NCBI RefSeq assembly: GCF_001874525.1
Contig: NZ_LKAQ01000004.1
Location: 1,473,171 to 1,537,170, forward strand
Length of the DNA: 64,000 nt
Direction of reading: 5' to 3'
DNA from: Pseudodesulfovibrio hydrargyri
GTDB lineage: Bacteria; Desulfobacterota; Desulfovibrionia; Desulfovibrionales; Desulfovibrionaceae
Part shown: positions 36,243-45,102 of the stretch, piece by piece
Numbering within the stretch: position 1 is the first letter of the stretch
Layout: every line of letters starts with the position of its first letter
Notes under the pieces: generated by a model
Database searches by the model: none
What the model was told of the DNA's origin: nothing
The model's input: the letters and a program-made list of their open reading frames with translations, nothing else
Made by a program: the position numbers and the translations under genes

Positions 36243-37679
36243 CTACACGTCCAGGCCCTGTTTCTTGTATTCGTTGAGCTTGTTGCGCAGGGTGCGCACG
36301 GAGATGCCCAGGAGCTCGGCCGCGCGGGTGCGGTTGCCGGTGGTCTCTTCCAGGCTTTTGAGGATGAGCCGCTTTTCCATCTCGTGCAGGGGCATGACCG
36401 ACATGGCCTCGTCCGGGGTGGAAGGGGGCGCGGCCTCGCAGGCGGCCTGCTGGTCCGCGTCGATGGCGGACAGGTCGTCCGGGGTCCACTGCTCGTCGCC
36501 CATGAGGAAGTGGCGGGGCCGGATGGGGCCCTGGCCCGCCAGGAGCACGGCCCGTTCCATGAGGTTCTGCAACTCGCGCACGTTGCCGGGCCAGTCGTAG
36601 TCCATGAGCCATTTTCTGGCCTCGTCCGTGAAGGCGAGCCTGGCCAGCCCGTAGGCGGCGGTGAACTTGTTGGTGAAGAATTCGGCCAGCAGGAGCACGT
36701 CGTCGCCCCGGTCCTTGAGCGCGGGCAGGGCCAGGGGGATGACGTTCAGCCGGTAGTAGAGGTCCTGGCGGAACTTGCCTTCCTTGACCGTGTCCTCGAT
36801 GCGCCGGTTGGTGGTGGCCAGGACGCGCACGTCCACCTTGACCGTGTCCACGCCGCCCACGCGGTCGAACTCGGACTCCTGCAGGACGCGCAGCAACTTG
36901 GCCTGCAGGCCCAGGTCCATCTCGGTGATTTCGTCCAGCAGGATGGTCCCGCCGTCGGCCAGTTCGAACTTGCCGAGCTTGCGTTGGATGGCCCCGGTGA
37001 ACGCGCCCTTTTCATGGCCGAAGAGCTCGCTCTCCAGCAGGTGCTCGGGCAGGGCCGCGCAGTTGATGGCCACAAAGGGCCGGTCCGCGCGGTCGGAGTT
37101 GTGGTGCAGATAGCGGGCGAACATCTCCTTGCCGGTGCCGGACTCGCCGGAGATGAGCACGGTCGCCTTGGACCCGGCCACCTGCTTGGCCAGGGCGAGC
37201 ACGCGCAGCACCGCGGTGTGGCGGCCGATGATCTGGAATCTGCCCTGGGGCGAGCCGTTGCCCGCGGGCGCGGCGTGCGCCTTGGGCGGGCAGGTTTCGG
37301 GTTCGGGTTCCGGCTTGGGTTGGTCCTCGGGCAGGACCAGCTGGATTTTTTCCCAGGCCAGGGGCTCGATCCAGTAGTCGCGCGCTCCGAGTTCGAGGAA
37401 TTCCGTGGCCTGTTCGGCGTTGCCCGAGGCCGAGAAGATGACCACGGGCGGGAAGCCCGGGGTCTCGGCCCCCTTGGCCAGGAACGCCCTGGCGTCGAAC
37501 CCCTGCAATCGCGGACGGCAGAAGACCAGGCAGGGCCGGGATTTCTTGATGAACCCGAGCGCCCCGTTGAGGTTGTCGGCCAACCCCGCCTGCAACCCGG
37601 CCTTCTGCAAGGTGGGAAAGATGGCGGTCACGGACTGCGGCTCCGCGATGAAAAGGACAGTTCTTGCCGTCATGGTCAT
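36243..37679 (-). CDS. Sigma-54-dependent activator with degenerate receiver domain
   Basis: 478 residues. The N-terminal 120 residues have the receiver fold, but the phospho-acceptor Asp position holds Arg (LVFCRPRLQG, where typical receivers have LD.xMPG) and the conserved Lys is Glu (DYWIEPLAW). Next is a complete AAA+ domain: Walker A GESGTGKEMFA, GAFTGA (sigma-54 contact), FGHEKGAF and DLYYRLNVIPL. The C-terminus is a Fis-type helix-turn-helix (NRTRAAELLGISVRTLRNKL). It should activate sigma-54 promoters without phosphorylation. ATG 37679 or 37673 is the start. Confidence 0.92.
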   Translation of the reverse strand: MTMTARTVLFIAEPQSVTAIFPTLQKAGLQAGLADNLNGALGFIKKSRPCLVFCRPRLQGFDARAFLAKGAETPGFPPVVIFSASGNAEQATEFLELGARDYWIEPLAWEKIQLVLPEDQPKPEPEPETCPPKAHAAPAGNGSPQGRFQIIGRHTAVLRVLALAKQVAGSKATVLISGESGTGKEMFARYLHHNSDRADRPFVAINCAALPEHLLESELFGHEKGAFTGAIQRKLGKFELADGGTILLDEITEMDLGLQAKLLRVLQESEFDRVGGVDTVKVDVRVLATTNRRIEDTVKEGKFRQDLYYRLNVIPLALPALKDRGDDVLLLAEFFTNKFTAAYGLARLAFTDEARKWLMDYDWPGNVRELQNLMERAVLLAGQGPIRPRHFLMGDEQWTPDDLSAIDADQQAACEAAPPSTPDEAMSVMPLHEMEKRLILKSLEETTGNRTRAAELLGISVRTLRNKLNEYKKQGLDV

Positions 37680-37816
37680 TTCTATTAGCGGTATCTCGGA
37701 GAGTTTACAAGGGGTTCGCACACTTGCCGCGCGGGCCTGGCTTGTGCCTTCCTTTCTTGCCCAGGTCCCGCCCATCTGCTACTTCTCGGAAGCCTGAGCG
37801 CAAACGAGAAAAAACG

Positions 37817-39961
37817 ATGAGCATATCCATACCCGTCCTTTGCTACCACAACGTGTCCGACGTGAACGGGCACACGCCCGAAATGTTTCGCGAGCACCTC
37901 GACGCCATGGCCGACGCGGGCTGGCGGACCATCACGGCCCGCGATCTGCTGGCCGTGACGCGCGGGGAGATGAAGCCTCCGAAAAAGTCCCTGGTCCTGA
38001 CCTTCGACGACGGCCACGTGTCCAACTGGACCACCGTGGTTCCGGAGCTGGAAAAGCGGAACATGACCGGGACCTTTTTCGCCCTCACGGACTTCACCGC
38101 GCCCGGTGGGGCGCGCGCGCCAGAGACCGCGCCCGGGATGCTGCCCATGAAGCGGGCCTTCCGGGCCGCCTTCGTGGACAACGACTTTTCCCAGTTCATC
38201 AACGAAGCCGAAATCAGGGCCATGCTCGACAAGGGCATGGAGGTCTTCGCCCACGGCTGCCGCCATCAGGCGGCCTTCAGGAGCCTCGCGCCGGACGGAC
38301 GGCTCGGGGACGGGATAACCCACTGGGGCGGCTGGTCCATCTACCCCGGGCACGACGACTTCTGGCCGACCTTCAAGCCGGGCAGCGGATACGTCTACGA
38401 CGGATTCTGGCCCCGCTTCGAGCAAGGGGAGAGCCCGCGCTTCGTCAAGCGAACCGAGGCCGAACGCCGCGAATTCTGCCGTCGGGACTTCAGGCGGAGC
38501 ATGGAGCGCATCCGGGAATTGAACGGCTATGATGAGCAGCTCTTCTGCTGGCCGTGGGGCCAGTTCGATCCGGTCAGCGAGGCCGAGCTCAAGGACGCGG
38601 GGTTCGCCGGGGCCTTCACCCTGGAACGGAGCGCCAACACACGGGGCACGGACCCGTTCCGGCTCAACCGCCTCGGCGTGGCCGCCAAGAAGGACGGCAG
38701 GTGGGTGCAGACCCGGCTGCGCATGTACGGCGCAACCGCATCGGCCCGGGTATTTTTCAAGAAGTTCCACAAGAAGCCGGAAGTATCCTCCGTGCTCTAC
38801 GCCACGGACTCCAACAAGCTGTCCGGCGGCAGCCGCCAGATGGTCAACAACGTCAAGGCCATGGCCGACATGGGGTTGAAGGTCTACGCCCTGGTCACCC
38901 CGGACACGGCCATCAACGGGGCCCTCGAACCGCTGAAGGGCGAGAACGTGGAGGTCCTCCATTTCGACGGCTTCAGCCGGTACGCGGAGGCCGGGAAGTT
39001 TCTCAAGGCGCTGATCGAGGAAAAGGGCATCGACGTGGTCCACACCTTCCACAACCGGGCGTACAAGATGGGTGTGCTGGCCCGGCTGCTGGGCGCGAAG
39101 TTCAGGCTGTTCATCAACCGGGGGGTCATCTCCAGGCCCAACGCCGTGTTTTTCCTGTGGACCGCGCTGTCCGACGGGGTCATCGCCAACTCGGCCCAGT
39201 GCGCCGAGGTCATGCGCCGGTACTGGGTGCGCGGCAAGCGTCTCAACGTGGTCTACAACGCCTATGCCGGGCCGGATTTCGGCGAGCCGAAGCCGCGCAG
39301 GAAGCGGGGCACGCGCTACATCTACGTGGGCAACTCCGTGGACATCAAGGGGTTCGACGTCTTTCTCAAGGCCGCCGACCGCCTCTGCGAAGGCGGGGCG
39401 CGGGACCTGGAATTCGTGGGCGTGGGCGTGCCCGACAACAAGCTCTCGAAATTCGACGATGTCTTCACCCCGGTGGTCCGCGAGCGCTACCGCAACGCGG
39501 GCGAGATTCCCCACGCCGAGGTCCTGGACGAACTGCGCTTCGCCGACGTCCTGGTCGTCTCCTCGCGCAAGGAGAGCCTGCCCAACGCCCTGCTCGAGGG
39601 GTTCGATTTCGGCCTGCCCGCCGTGTGCACCCGCGTGGGCGGCATCCCCGAGGTGGTCCGCGACAACGTCGACGGCTTTCTCTGCGCGTCCGGGGACGCG
39701 GACTGCCTGGCCGAAAAGATGCGCCTGCTGGCCGAGGACCCGCCAAAGCGGTTCGCCCTGGGACTGGCGGGCCGCCGATTGGTGCGTACCCTGCTCACGC
39801 CCGAGGCCAAGGGGCGCAACCTGATGCGCGTGTACATGGGCGAGCGGCTGTACGAGCCCCTGCCCGTGGAGGACATGGCCGTGCCCGACCCGGCCGCCGG
39901 ATTCTTCGACGAACCCTCCGGAAACCAGGAGGAACTTCCCCATGAGCACGGACCGCGCTGA
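37817..39961 (+). CDS. Polysaccharide deacetylase fused to glycosyltransferase family 4
   Basis: 714 residues. Residues 1-about 320 are a NodB-like deacetylase: PVLCYHNVSD, SLVLTFDDGHVSNWT (catalytic DD near 61) and a WPWGQFDPVSE strand. Residues from about 330 are a GT-B glycosyltransferase: SNKLSGGSRQMVNNV (nucleotide-sugar acceptor turn), YIYVGNSVDIKGFDVFL, and VSSRKESLPNALLEGFD (E-loop). This joins sugar deacetylation and glycosyl transfer, as in cell-envelope glycan synthesis. Start ATG 37817 fits the family; the upstream frame is ignored. It overlaps the next gene by 20 bp. Confidence 0.88.
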   Translation: MSISIPVLCYHNVSDVNGHTPEMFREHLDAMADAGWRTITARDLLAVTRGEMKPPKKSLVLTFDDGHVSNWTTVVPELEKRNMTGTFFALTDFTAPGGARAPETAPGMLPMKRAFRAAFVDNDFSQFINEAEIRAMLDKGMEVFAHGCRHQAAFRSLAPDGRLGDGITHWGGWSIYPGHDDFWPTFKPGSGYVYDGFWPRFEQGESPRFVKRTEAERREFCRRDFRRSMERIRELNGYDEQLFCWPWGQFDPVSEAELKDAGFAGAFTLERSANTRGTDPFRLNRLGVAAKKDGRWVQTRLRMYGATASARVFFKKFHKKPEVSSVLYATDSNKLSGGSRQMVNNVKAMADMGLKVYALVTPDTAINGALEPLKGENVEVLHFDGFSRYAEAGKFLKALIEEKGIDVVHTFHNRAYKMGVLARLLGAKFRLFINRGVISRPNAVFFLWTALSDGVIANSAQCAEVMRRYWVRGKRLNVVYNAYAGPDFGEPKPRRKRGTRYIYVGNSVDIKGFDVFLKAADRLCEGGARDLEFVGVGVPDNKLSKFDDVFTPVVRERYRNAGEIPHAEVLDELRFADVLVVSSRKESLPNALLEGFDFGLPAVCTRVGGIPEVVRDNVDGFLCASGDADCLAEKMRLLAEDPPKRFALGLAGRRLVRTLLTPEAKGRNLMRVYMGERLYEPLPVEDMAVPDPAAGFFDEPSGNQEELPHEHGPR

Positions 39962-41510
39962 CGCCCCGGCCGCCTTCTGGCGCGCCCTGCCCGAAGACCT
40001 CAAGGCGCTGCTGCGCCTGGGCTTCATGGGCAAGGCCCATCTGCTCGACGTGGCCGCCCGCTGCCTGCGCCCGGGCCGGTCGGACCTTGCGGAGGTAGCC
40101 GGGGACGCCCTGAACATCCTGGCCGCCGACCATCCGCTGGACGGCGGGCTGGCCGCCGAACTGCTGGCCGCCGAACCGGCCGCCACGCTCCTGGCCCCCG
40201 ACACCGTTGCCCGGCTGCGCGTCCTGGCCGCCCATTGGGTGCGCCCGGCCGACATGGCGCCGCTGCTTGATCTCCTGAACGGACGCGACTTCGCGCGGAC
40301 CCGCGCCTTCCTGGATCAAGCCGTGCGCGACGAGCCCGGCAATCTGTTCTGGCGCGAGCAGGCCGTGACCACGGGCACGGTGGAGAACGACCCGGACTTC
40401 GTCTTCGCCTGCCTGAAAGCTTCGGCCCCCGAAGCGGCCGCCCCGGTCCTGGCCGCCGCCGAAGAGTGCACCCGGACCCTTTTTTTCCCGCCCGAACCTC
40501 CCGCCCCGGAGGAGCTGCTGGCCGCCGCCCGCCGGTCTCCGTGGAACGCGGGGTTGGTCCTGCGCGCCTTTGACGCGCTCTCGGGCGCGGCCGGGGAGCG
40601 CAGCCCGCTGCCGGGCCGGACCGCCGTGCTGCTCTATTCCTGGAACAAGGCGGACGAACTCGACGCCACTCTGTCCTCGCTGCTCGCCTCGGACCTGGCC
40701 GGCGTCTCGGTCTTTGTCCTGGACAACGGCTCCACGGACGGTACCGCCGGGGTCCTGGACCGCTTTGCTTCGCGGTTCGCCGATGTGATCGGCGCGGACC
40801 GGTTCACGGTCATACCCCTGCGGGTAAACGTCGGGGCCGCCGCCGCGCGCAACTGGCTGCTCCACCTGGACGCGGTGCGGGAGCACGATTTCTGCTGCTA
40901 TCTCGACGACGACGTGGATCTGCCGTCCGACTGGCTGCTTCGTCTCGGCGCGGCGGTCCGGCGCTATCCCGAGGCGGGCGTGTGGGGCTGCAAGGTGGTG
41001 GACCACGCCAACCCGTTATGCATCCAGAGCGCGGACAACCACCTGGCCATGGACCCTGAAGCCCGCGTCGACCTGAGCCGTACGGCCCCCAATCCGTTCT
41101 CGCTCACCGGCCTGCACGTCCAGACCCTGGACACCGGCGGCTTCGACTTCCTGCGTCCGTGCGCGTCGGTCACCGGCTGCTGCCACCTGTTCCGCACCAG
41201 AGTCCTGCTCGAATCCGGGGACTTCGCCATCCAGCTTTCCCCGTCCCAGTACGACGACATGGAGCACGACCTGCGGCTGTGCGAGGCGGGCCTGTTCCCG
41301 GTCTATCAGGGCCATCTGGCCGTGCGCCACAGGAAGCGCACCGGGGCGGCGTCCCTGACCTCGGATCAGGAGCGCGGCAACGCCCTGGGCAACAAGTACA
41401 AGATGCAGACCATGCACGCCCGCGCCGACATCGCCGAGGCCCTCAGGGCCGAGCAGGCCCTGCTCGAGGCCGACCTGACCGGAAAGCTCGACTACCTCGA
41501 AGGGGTGTAG
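39942..41510 (+). CDS. Glycosyltransferase family 2 protein with novel N-terminal region
   Basis: 522 residues. Residues 1-about 220 are alanine-rich helices of unknown role. A GT-A domain follows: RTAVLLYSWNKADELDATL, VFVLDNGSTDGTAG, and the metal-binding DDDVDLPSDW. A conserved C-terminal half includes DDMEHDLRLCEAG. It probably transfers a sugar in the same envelope-glycan pathway as the upstream deacetylase-transferase, with which it overlaps. After its stop comes the repeat block. Confidence 0.87.
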   Translation: MSTDRADAPAAFWRALPEDLKALLRLGFMGKAHLLDVAARCLRPGRSDLAEVAGDALNILAADHPLDGGLAAELLAAEPAATLLAPDTVARLRVLAAHWVRPADMAPLLDLLNGRDFARTRAFLDQAVRDEPGNLFWREQAVTTGTVENDPDFVFACLKASAPEAAAPVLAAAEECTRTLFFPPEPPAPEELLAAARRSPWNAGLVLRAFDALSGAAGERSPLPGRTAVLLYSWNKADELDATLSSLLASDLAGVSVFVLDNGSTDGTAGVLDRFASRFADVIGADRFTVIPLRVNVGAAAARNWLLHLDAVREHDFCCYLDDDVDLPSDWLLRLGAAVRRYPEAGVWGCKVVDHANPLCIQSADNHLAMDPEARVDLSRTAPNPFSLTGLHVQTLDTGGFDFLRPCASVTGCCHLFRTRVLLESGDFAIQLSPSQYDDMEHDLRLCEAGLFPVYQGHLAVRHRKRTGAASLTSDQERGNALGNKYKMQTMHARADIAEALRAEQALLEADLTGKLDYLEGV

Positions 41511-41540
41511 GGGGGGACCGCCTGCGGCGGGGAGAAGGAG

Positions 41541-41939
41541 GGCGCCTTGCGGCGGGCCTGACTGCGCTCTTTGCATTGTCCGCGCATCCGCGTCCGGGCT
41601 TACGGTTGTCCGCCTTATTTTCGATTTCGCCTTTACGGCGACTTCCTTTTTTGCTGGCGCAGAAAAAAGGAAGCAAAAACTGCGCTGTGGCGCGAGCGCG
41701 GCGGAAACGGCCCCAAGAGCCCGTAGGCGGCTTTCGCTGGCCGGATCGAAGGTCTGCCGCGCAGCCGCGATCCGGCCTCTCTTCGCCGCCGGAGACGGGC
41801 TCTAGGGGCCGCTTCCGATTGCTGCGCTCCGCATGGATGGATTGGGCCATGGCGTTTGGTTTGGCATAGGGTTCGGCAGGAATTCCTTTTGGCGGCCGAT
41901 GGAGCGATTCGGACGCTTGCGTCCGGCAGCGGCTCTCGC
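41541..41939 (+). repeat. Copy B of the ~0.4 kb intergenic repeat (inverted relative to copy A at 20315-20708)
   Basis: Collinear with the reverse complement of 20315-20708, and about the same length. It contains the 11-bp hairpin CTTCCTTTTTT/AAAAAAGGAAG (41642-41673) and the block GAGCCCGTAGGCGGCTTTCG, close to GAGCCCGTAGCGGCTTTCG in copy A. The plus-strand frame (stop at 41869) repeats the LPFLLAQKKGSKN motif and the AFGLA end of copy A. There is no clear start or ribosome site, so it is read as non-coding. Confidence 0.8.
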
Positions 41940-42044
41940 GGCGCAGCCGCCCTCTTCGGCTCACGGATGAAAACCGGTAACTTGCCGATATCTCAGACAA
42001 CTCAAGACTGAAGGGGATTCCCTCCCCGAGCAGGAGGAAGGCGC

Positions 42045-42827
42045 TTACCGGAGCAGCAGTTGCTGTCCCTTGGAGAAGCACCGCTTGCGGACCAGGTTGG
42101 TGACGATCAGCGCCCCCACGGCGGTGGAGGCGACCAGCATGAGCATGACCACGATCTGGTAGCGGATGGCGATCAGCGGGTCGGTGCCGGACAGTATCTG
42201 GCCGGTCATCATCCCGGGCAGGGAGACCAGCCCCACGGCCATGAGGGAGTTGATGGACGGGATCATGCCCGCGCGGACGGCCCCGGCCATGATCTCCCGC
42301 GAGGCCTCCCGATAGTCCGCGCCGAGCGCGAGCTTCATCTCCACCTCGCCGCGGCGGGCCCTGAGGTCCGAGAAGAGCCGGTCCAGGCAGATGGAGATGG
42401 CGGTCATGGAGTTGCCCACGATCATGCCCGCCAGGGGGATGAAATACTGCGGCGTCCACCACGGCCTGGCCCCCACGATGACGCCGGTGACCACCATGGT
42501 GACCAGGGAGTAGGACACGAGCATGGACAGGAAGGTGGGCACGGTGAACGGGATGGCCCGCTCCTTGACCCGGCCCCGGATGATGTGCACGGCGGCGGCC
42601 ACCATGAAGGCGTACAGGAGCAGGACCAGCCAGGAGAGGCGCACCTCGAAGACGAACTTGAGGACAAATCCCATGAGGAAGAGTTGGGCGAATGTGCGCA
42701 CCGTGCCCACGGCCAGGTCCCGGCCCAGGCCGAGCTTCTGGACGAACGAGGTCGCGCCCGCCAGGAGCACGAAGCCGAGGCACAGGGCCAGCTGCAGCGG
42801 GCCTATCTCGATGACGTGCGGGGTCAT
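42045..42827 (-). CDS. fetB: FetB-type ABC permease (UPF0014), metal export
   Basis: 260 residues with about seven membrane helices. UPF0014 landmarks are the helices LQLALCLGFVLLAG and FVQKLGLGRDLAVGTVRTF, then IPLAGMIVGNSMTAISICLDR and GMMTGQILSGTDPLIAIRYQ. In E. coli FetAB exports iron; metal specificity here is inferred by homology. It starts at ATG 42827, sharing ATGA with the stop of the ATPase gene, so the two are translationally coupled. Confidence 0.93.
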   Translation of the reverse strand: MTPHVIEIGPLQLALCLGFVLLAGATSFVQKLGLGRDLAVGTVRTFAQLFLMGFVLKFVFEVRLSWLVLLLYAFMVAAAVHIIRGRVKERAIPFTVPTFLSMLVSYSLVTMVVTGVIVGARPWWTPQYFIPLAGMIVGNSMTAISICLDRLFSDLRARRGEVEMKLALGADYREASREIMAGAVRAGMIPSINSLMAVGLVSLPGMMTGQILSGTDPLIAIRYQIVVMLMLVASTAVGALIVTNLVRKRCFSKGQQLLLR

Positions 42828-43477
42828 GCCAGGGCCAGCCTCCGATCCTCCAGGGTGATGAAATGGGTCACGCCCTCGGGCACGGTCTCGGAGTGGGAGA
42901 TCATGACCACGGTCACGCCGCTCTGGGCCAGCCCCCGGGTGCGGTCCAGGACCACCCGGGCCGAGTGGGCGTCCAGGGAGGCGGTGGGCTCGTCCAGGAG
43001 GACCGCCTCGGGCGAGAGGAGCAGGGAGCGGGTCAGGCAGACCCGCTGGGCCTGGCCCACGGAGAGCTTGTCCGCGCGCGAGTCCAGGGTCACGCCGTCC
43101 AGGAGGAACCCGGACAGCTGGGCGGCCATCTCCACGTCGGACGGCGGGGTCAGCCGGGCGTTGGCCTTGAACGAGAAGGGCAGGAGCAGGTTGTCGCGCA
43201 CCGTGCCGGGCAACAGCGTGGGCAGCTGCTGCACGTAAGCCACGCAGCGGCGCAGCTCGGCCGGGGGGATGGCGTCGATGGGCGCGCCCTTGAAGGTGAT
43301 GGTCCCGGACCGGGCCTCTTCCAGGCGGCAGAGCAGGCGCAGCAGGGTGGACTTGCCCGCACCGGACGGGCCGCGCAGGAGGTGGTAGCCGCCGGGGACG
43401 AGGATGAGCGAAGCGTCCTCGAGAATGGACGGGCCGTCCGGATAGGCGAAGGAAACCCGTTCCAGGGCGAGGGACAT
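42824..43477 (-). CDS. fetA: FetA-type ABC ATPase
   Basis: 217 residues, a compact ABC ATPase: Walker A GPSGAGKSTLLR, Q-loop YVQQLPTLLPGTVRDNL, signature KLSVGQAQRVCLTRSLL (a degenerate LSGGQ, as in FetA), and Walker B AVLLDEPTASLD. It energises the FetB permease, to whose gene it overlaps by 4 bp. It starts 5 bp after the stop of the TPR gene, suggesting a three-gene operon. Confidence 0.93.
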   Translation of the reverse strand: MSLALERVSFAYPDGPSILEDASLILVPGGYHLLRGPSGAGKSTLLRLLCRLEEARSGTITFKGAPIDAIPPAELRRCVAYVQQLPTLLPGTVRDNLLLPFSFKANARLTPPSDVEMAAQLSGFLLDGVTLDSRADKLSVGQAQRVCLTRSLLLSPEAVLLDEPTASLDAHSARVVLDRTRGLAQSGVTVVMISHSETVPEGVTHFITLEDRRLALA

Positions 43478-43482
43478 GGCGC

Positions 43483-44307
43483 CTAGCCCGTCTTTCCTTC
43501 GAGAAATTCCATGAATTGCAGGGCGACGTCCAGGTTCGGGTCGAGCTCCAGGGCGCGTTGCAGATTTTCCCGGCATTCGGCCTCGTCACCGCGTTCGTAG
43601 TAGGCCCTGGCGATGTTGTAGAACAGGTTTTCGTCGTCCTCGGTGATGGTCAGCGCGCGGGAGTAGTACTCCACGGCCTGGTCCGTGAGTCCGGACTTGC
43701 GCAGGCTGATGCCGAACTCGTTGAACAGGTGCTTGTGCTCCGGGGCGAAGGTCGCGTCCAGGGAGACCACGCGTTTGAAGATGTCGTCCGCCTTTTCCGC
43801 GTCGCCCCGGGCCATGTAGGTCAAGCCCAGGCCGAAGTTGGCCCGCACGTTCTGCACGTCCAGTCCCAGGGCGGCCTCGAATTCGAACTGGGCGGAGTAG
43901 TAGGCCCCCTGGTCGCGCTGCTCCTCGGCCCGCACGATGGTGTCCTTGAGCTCGCGCATGCGCGGGAAGACCTCGGCGTGGTAGAATTCGATCTCCGGGC
44001 TGAACCGGGAGAGGAAGTCGGGCAGGGTGACCGGCTCCCTGGGGCCGGTGGGGACGTTCTTGCTGTTCAGCGGCCGAACCAGGATGATGCGGGTGCCGTC
44101 CTCGTCCGGCTCGCCCTCTTCGGCGAACCAGTAGGCTTTCTGCACGGTCTTGCGCTGGGTGGTCCCGGTGCCCACCTGGGACACGGACTCGGTGGAGAAC
44201 GCGCCGGAAATCTTCTCCACGCGAACATCTTCGGGGATTTTGGGGCGTTTCTTCCGGCCGTTTTTTTTCTTGGGGGCGGGACCCAATGTCAGGATTTCTT
44301 CGGCGGT
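43483..44307 (-). CDS. TPR-repeat protein
   Basis: 274 residues. A basic N-terminus (PAPKKKNGRKKRPKIP) and a beta-like region (FSTESVSQVGTGTTQRKTVQ, AYWFAEE) are followed by four TPR-like repeats from about residue 130 (GAYYSAQFEFEAALGLD, NVRANFGLGLTYMARGD, GISLRKSGLTDQAVEYYSRA). No signal peptide, so cytoplasmic. GTG 44307 is used with GAGG about 8 nt upstream; a TTG at 44331 is the only longer choice. It leads the fetAB operon; a role as partner or scaffold is not known. Confidence 0.8.
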   Translation of the reverse strand, partial: TAEEILTLGPAPKKKNGRKKRPKIPEDVRVEKISGAFSTESVSQVGTGTTQRKTVQKAYWFAEEGEPDEDGTRIILVRPLNSKNVPTGPREPVTLPDFLSRFSPEIEFYHAEVFPRMRELKDTIVRAEEQRDQGAYYSAQFEFEAALGLDVQNVRANFGLGLTYMARGDAEKADDIFKRVVSLDATFAPEHKHLFNEFGISLRKSGLTDQAVEYYSRALTITEDDENLFYNIARAYYERGDEAECRENLQRALELDPNLDVALQFMEFLEGKTG

Positions 44308-44532
44308 CACGGCATAGCCTCGCGTTCTCAAAAATGGTGCGAGAGTAAACGATACACTCGGCCCATGCGGATGGCAACCGGTCTAACGGTTGAGTGGGAA
44401 GGTTTTCCCGAATGGTGACAATCTTCCCTATATCCGCTACAGGCAGGGACGACGGCCCGTCCCCAACGTTTCCGTCAGCATCGGAGGAGGCCCCGCGCCA
44501 GCGTTTGTGCCATCGACAACGGAGAAAACCAC

Positions 44533-45093
44533 ATGAGTACTATCGGGAAGAGGATTCGCGCCTATCGGGAGAAGCAGAATCTGAGCATCGAGGATCTGGC
44601 CAACAGAACCACCCTGTCCGAGGACTTCATCCGTGCCGTGGAGGAGGAGGACATGTACCCCTCCCTGCGGCCCCTGGTCAAGATGGCCCGCGCCCTGGGC
44701 GTAAGGTTGGGAACCTTTTTGGACGACCAGGTCTCGAGCGATCCGCTGATCACCCGTCTGGCCGAGCGCGAGGAGGAGCTGGTCATGCATCCGGACGGCA
44801 AGGAGACCGGGCTGATCTTCCATTCCCTGGGCAAGGGCAAGACCGACCGCCACATGGAGCCGTTCTTTGTCGAGCTGTTGCCCGAATCGTGTAGGGACGA
44901 CGCCATGTCCTCCCACGAGGGCGAGGAGTTCATCGTGGTCCATTCCGGCAGGCTGCGGGTGCGCTACGGGCAGGAGGAGCAGATCCTCGAACCCGGCGAC
45001 TCCATCTATTTCAACTCCATCGTGCCCCACAACGTGGCCTGCGGCGGAGAGGAAAAGGCCGAAATCTACGCCGTCCTGTATTTCCCGGAATAA
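44533..45093 (+). CDS. XRE-family regulator with C-terminal cupin domain (copy 1)
   Basis: 186 residues. HTH_3 domain at about 5-60 (GKRIRAYREKQNLSIEDLAN), then a cupin barrel from about 110 (EGEEFIVVHSGRLRVRYGQ, EPGDSIYFNSIVPHNV) that probably binds a small effector. It sits 9 bp before an acyl-CoA ligase gene, so it likely regulates it in response to an acyl or CoA-related ligand. ACGGAG precedes ATG 44533. Confidence 0.93.
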   Translation: MSTIGKRIRAYREKQNLSIEDLANRTTLSEDFIRAVEEEDMYPSLRPLVKMARALGVRLGTFLDDQVSSDPLITRLAEREEELVMHPDGKETGLIFHSLGKGKTDRHMEPFFVELLPESCRDDAMSSHEGEEFIVVHSGRLRVRYGQEEQILEPGDSIYFNSIVPHNVACGGEEKAEIYAVLYFPE

Positions 45094-45102
45094 GGGGGGT
45101 GT

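Noticed and set aside
41159..41869. Gene running from inside the glycosyltransferase into repeat copy B
   Set aside because: The first part is out of frame with the transferase and the second part is repeat sequence; no start site.
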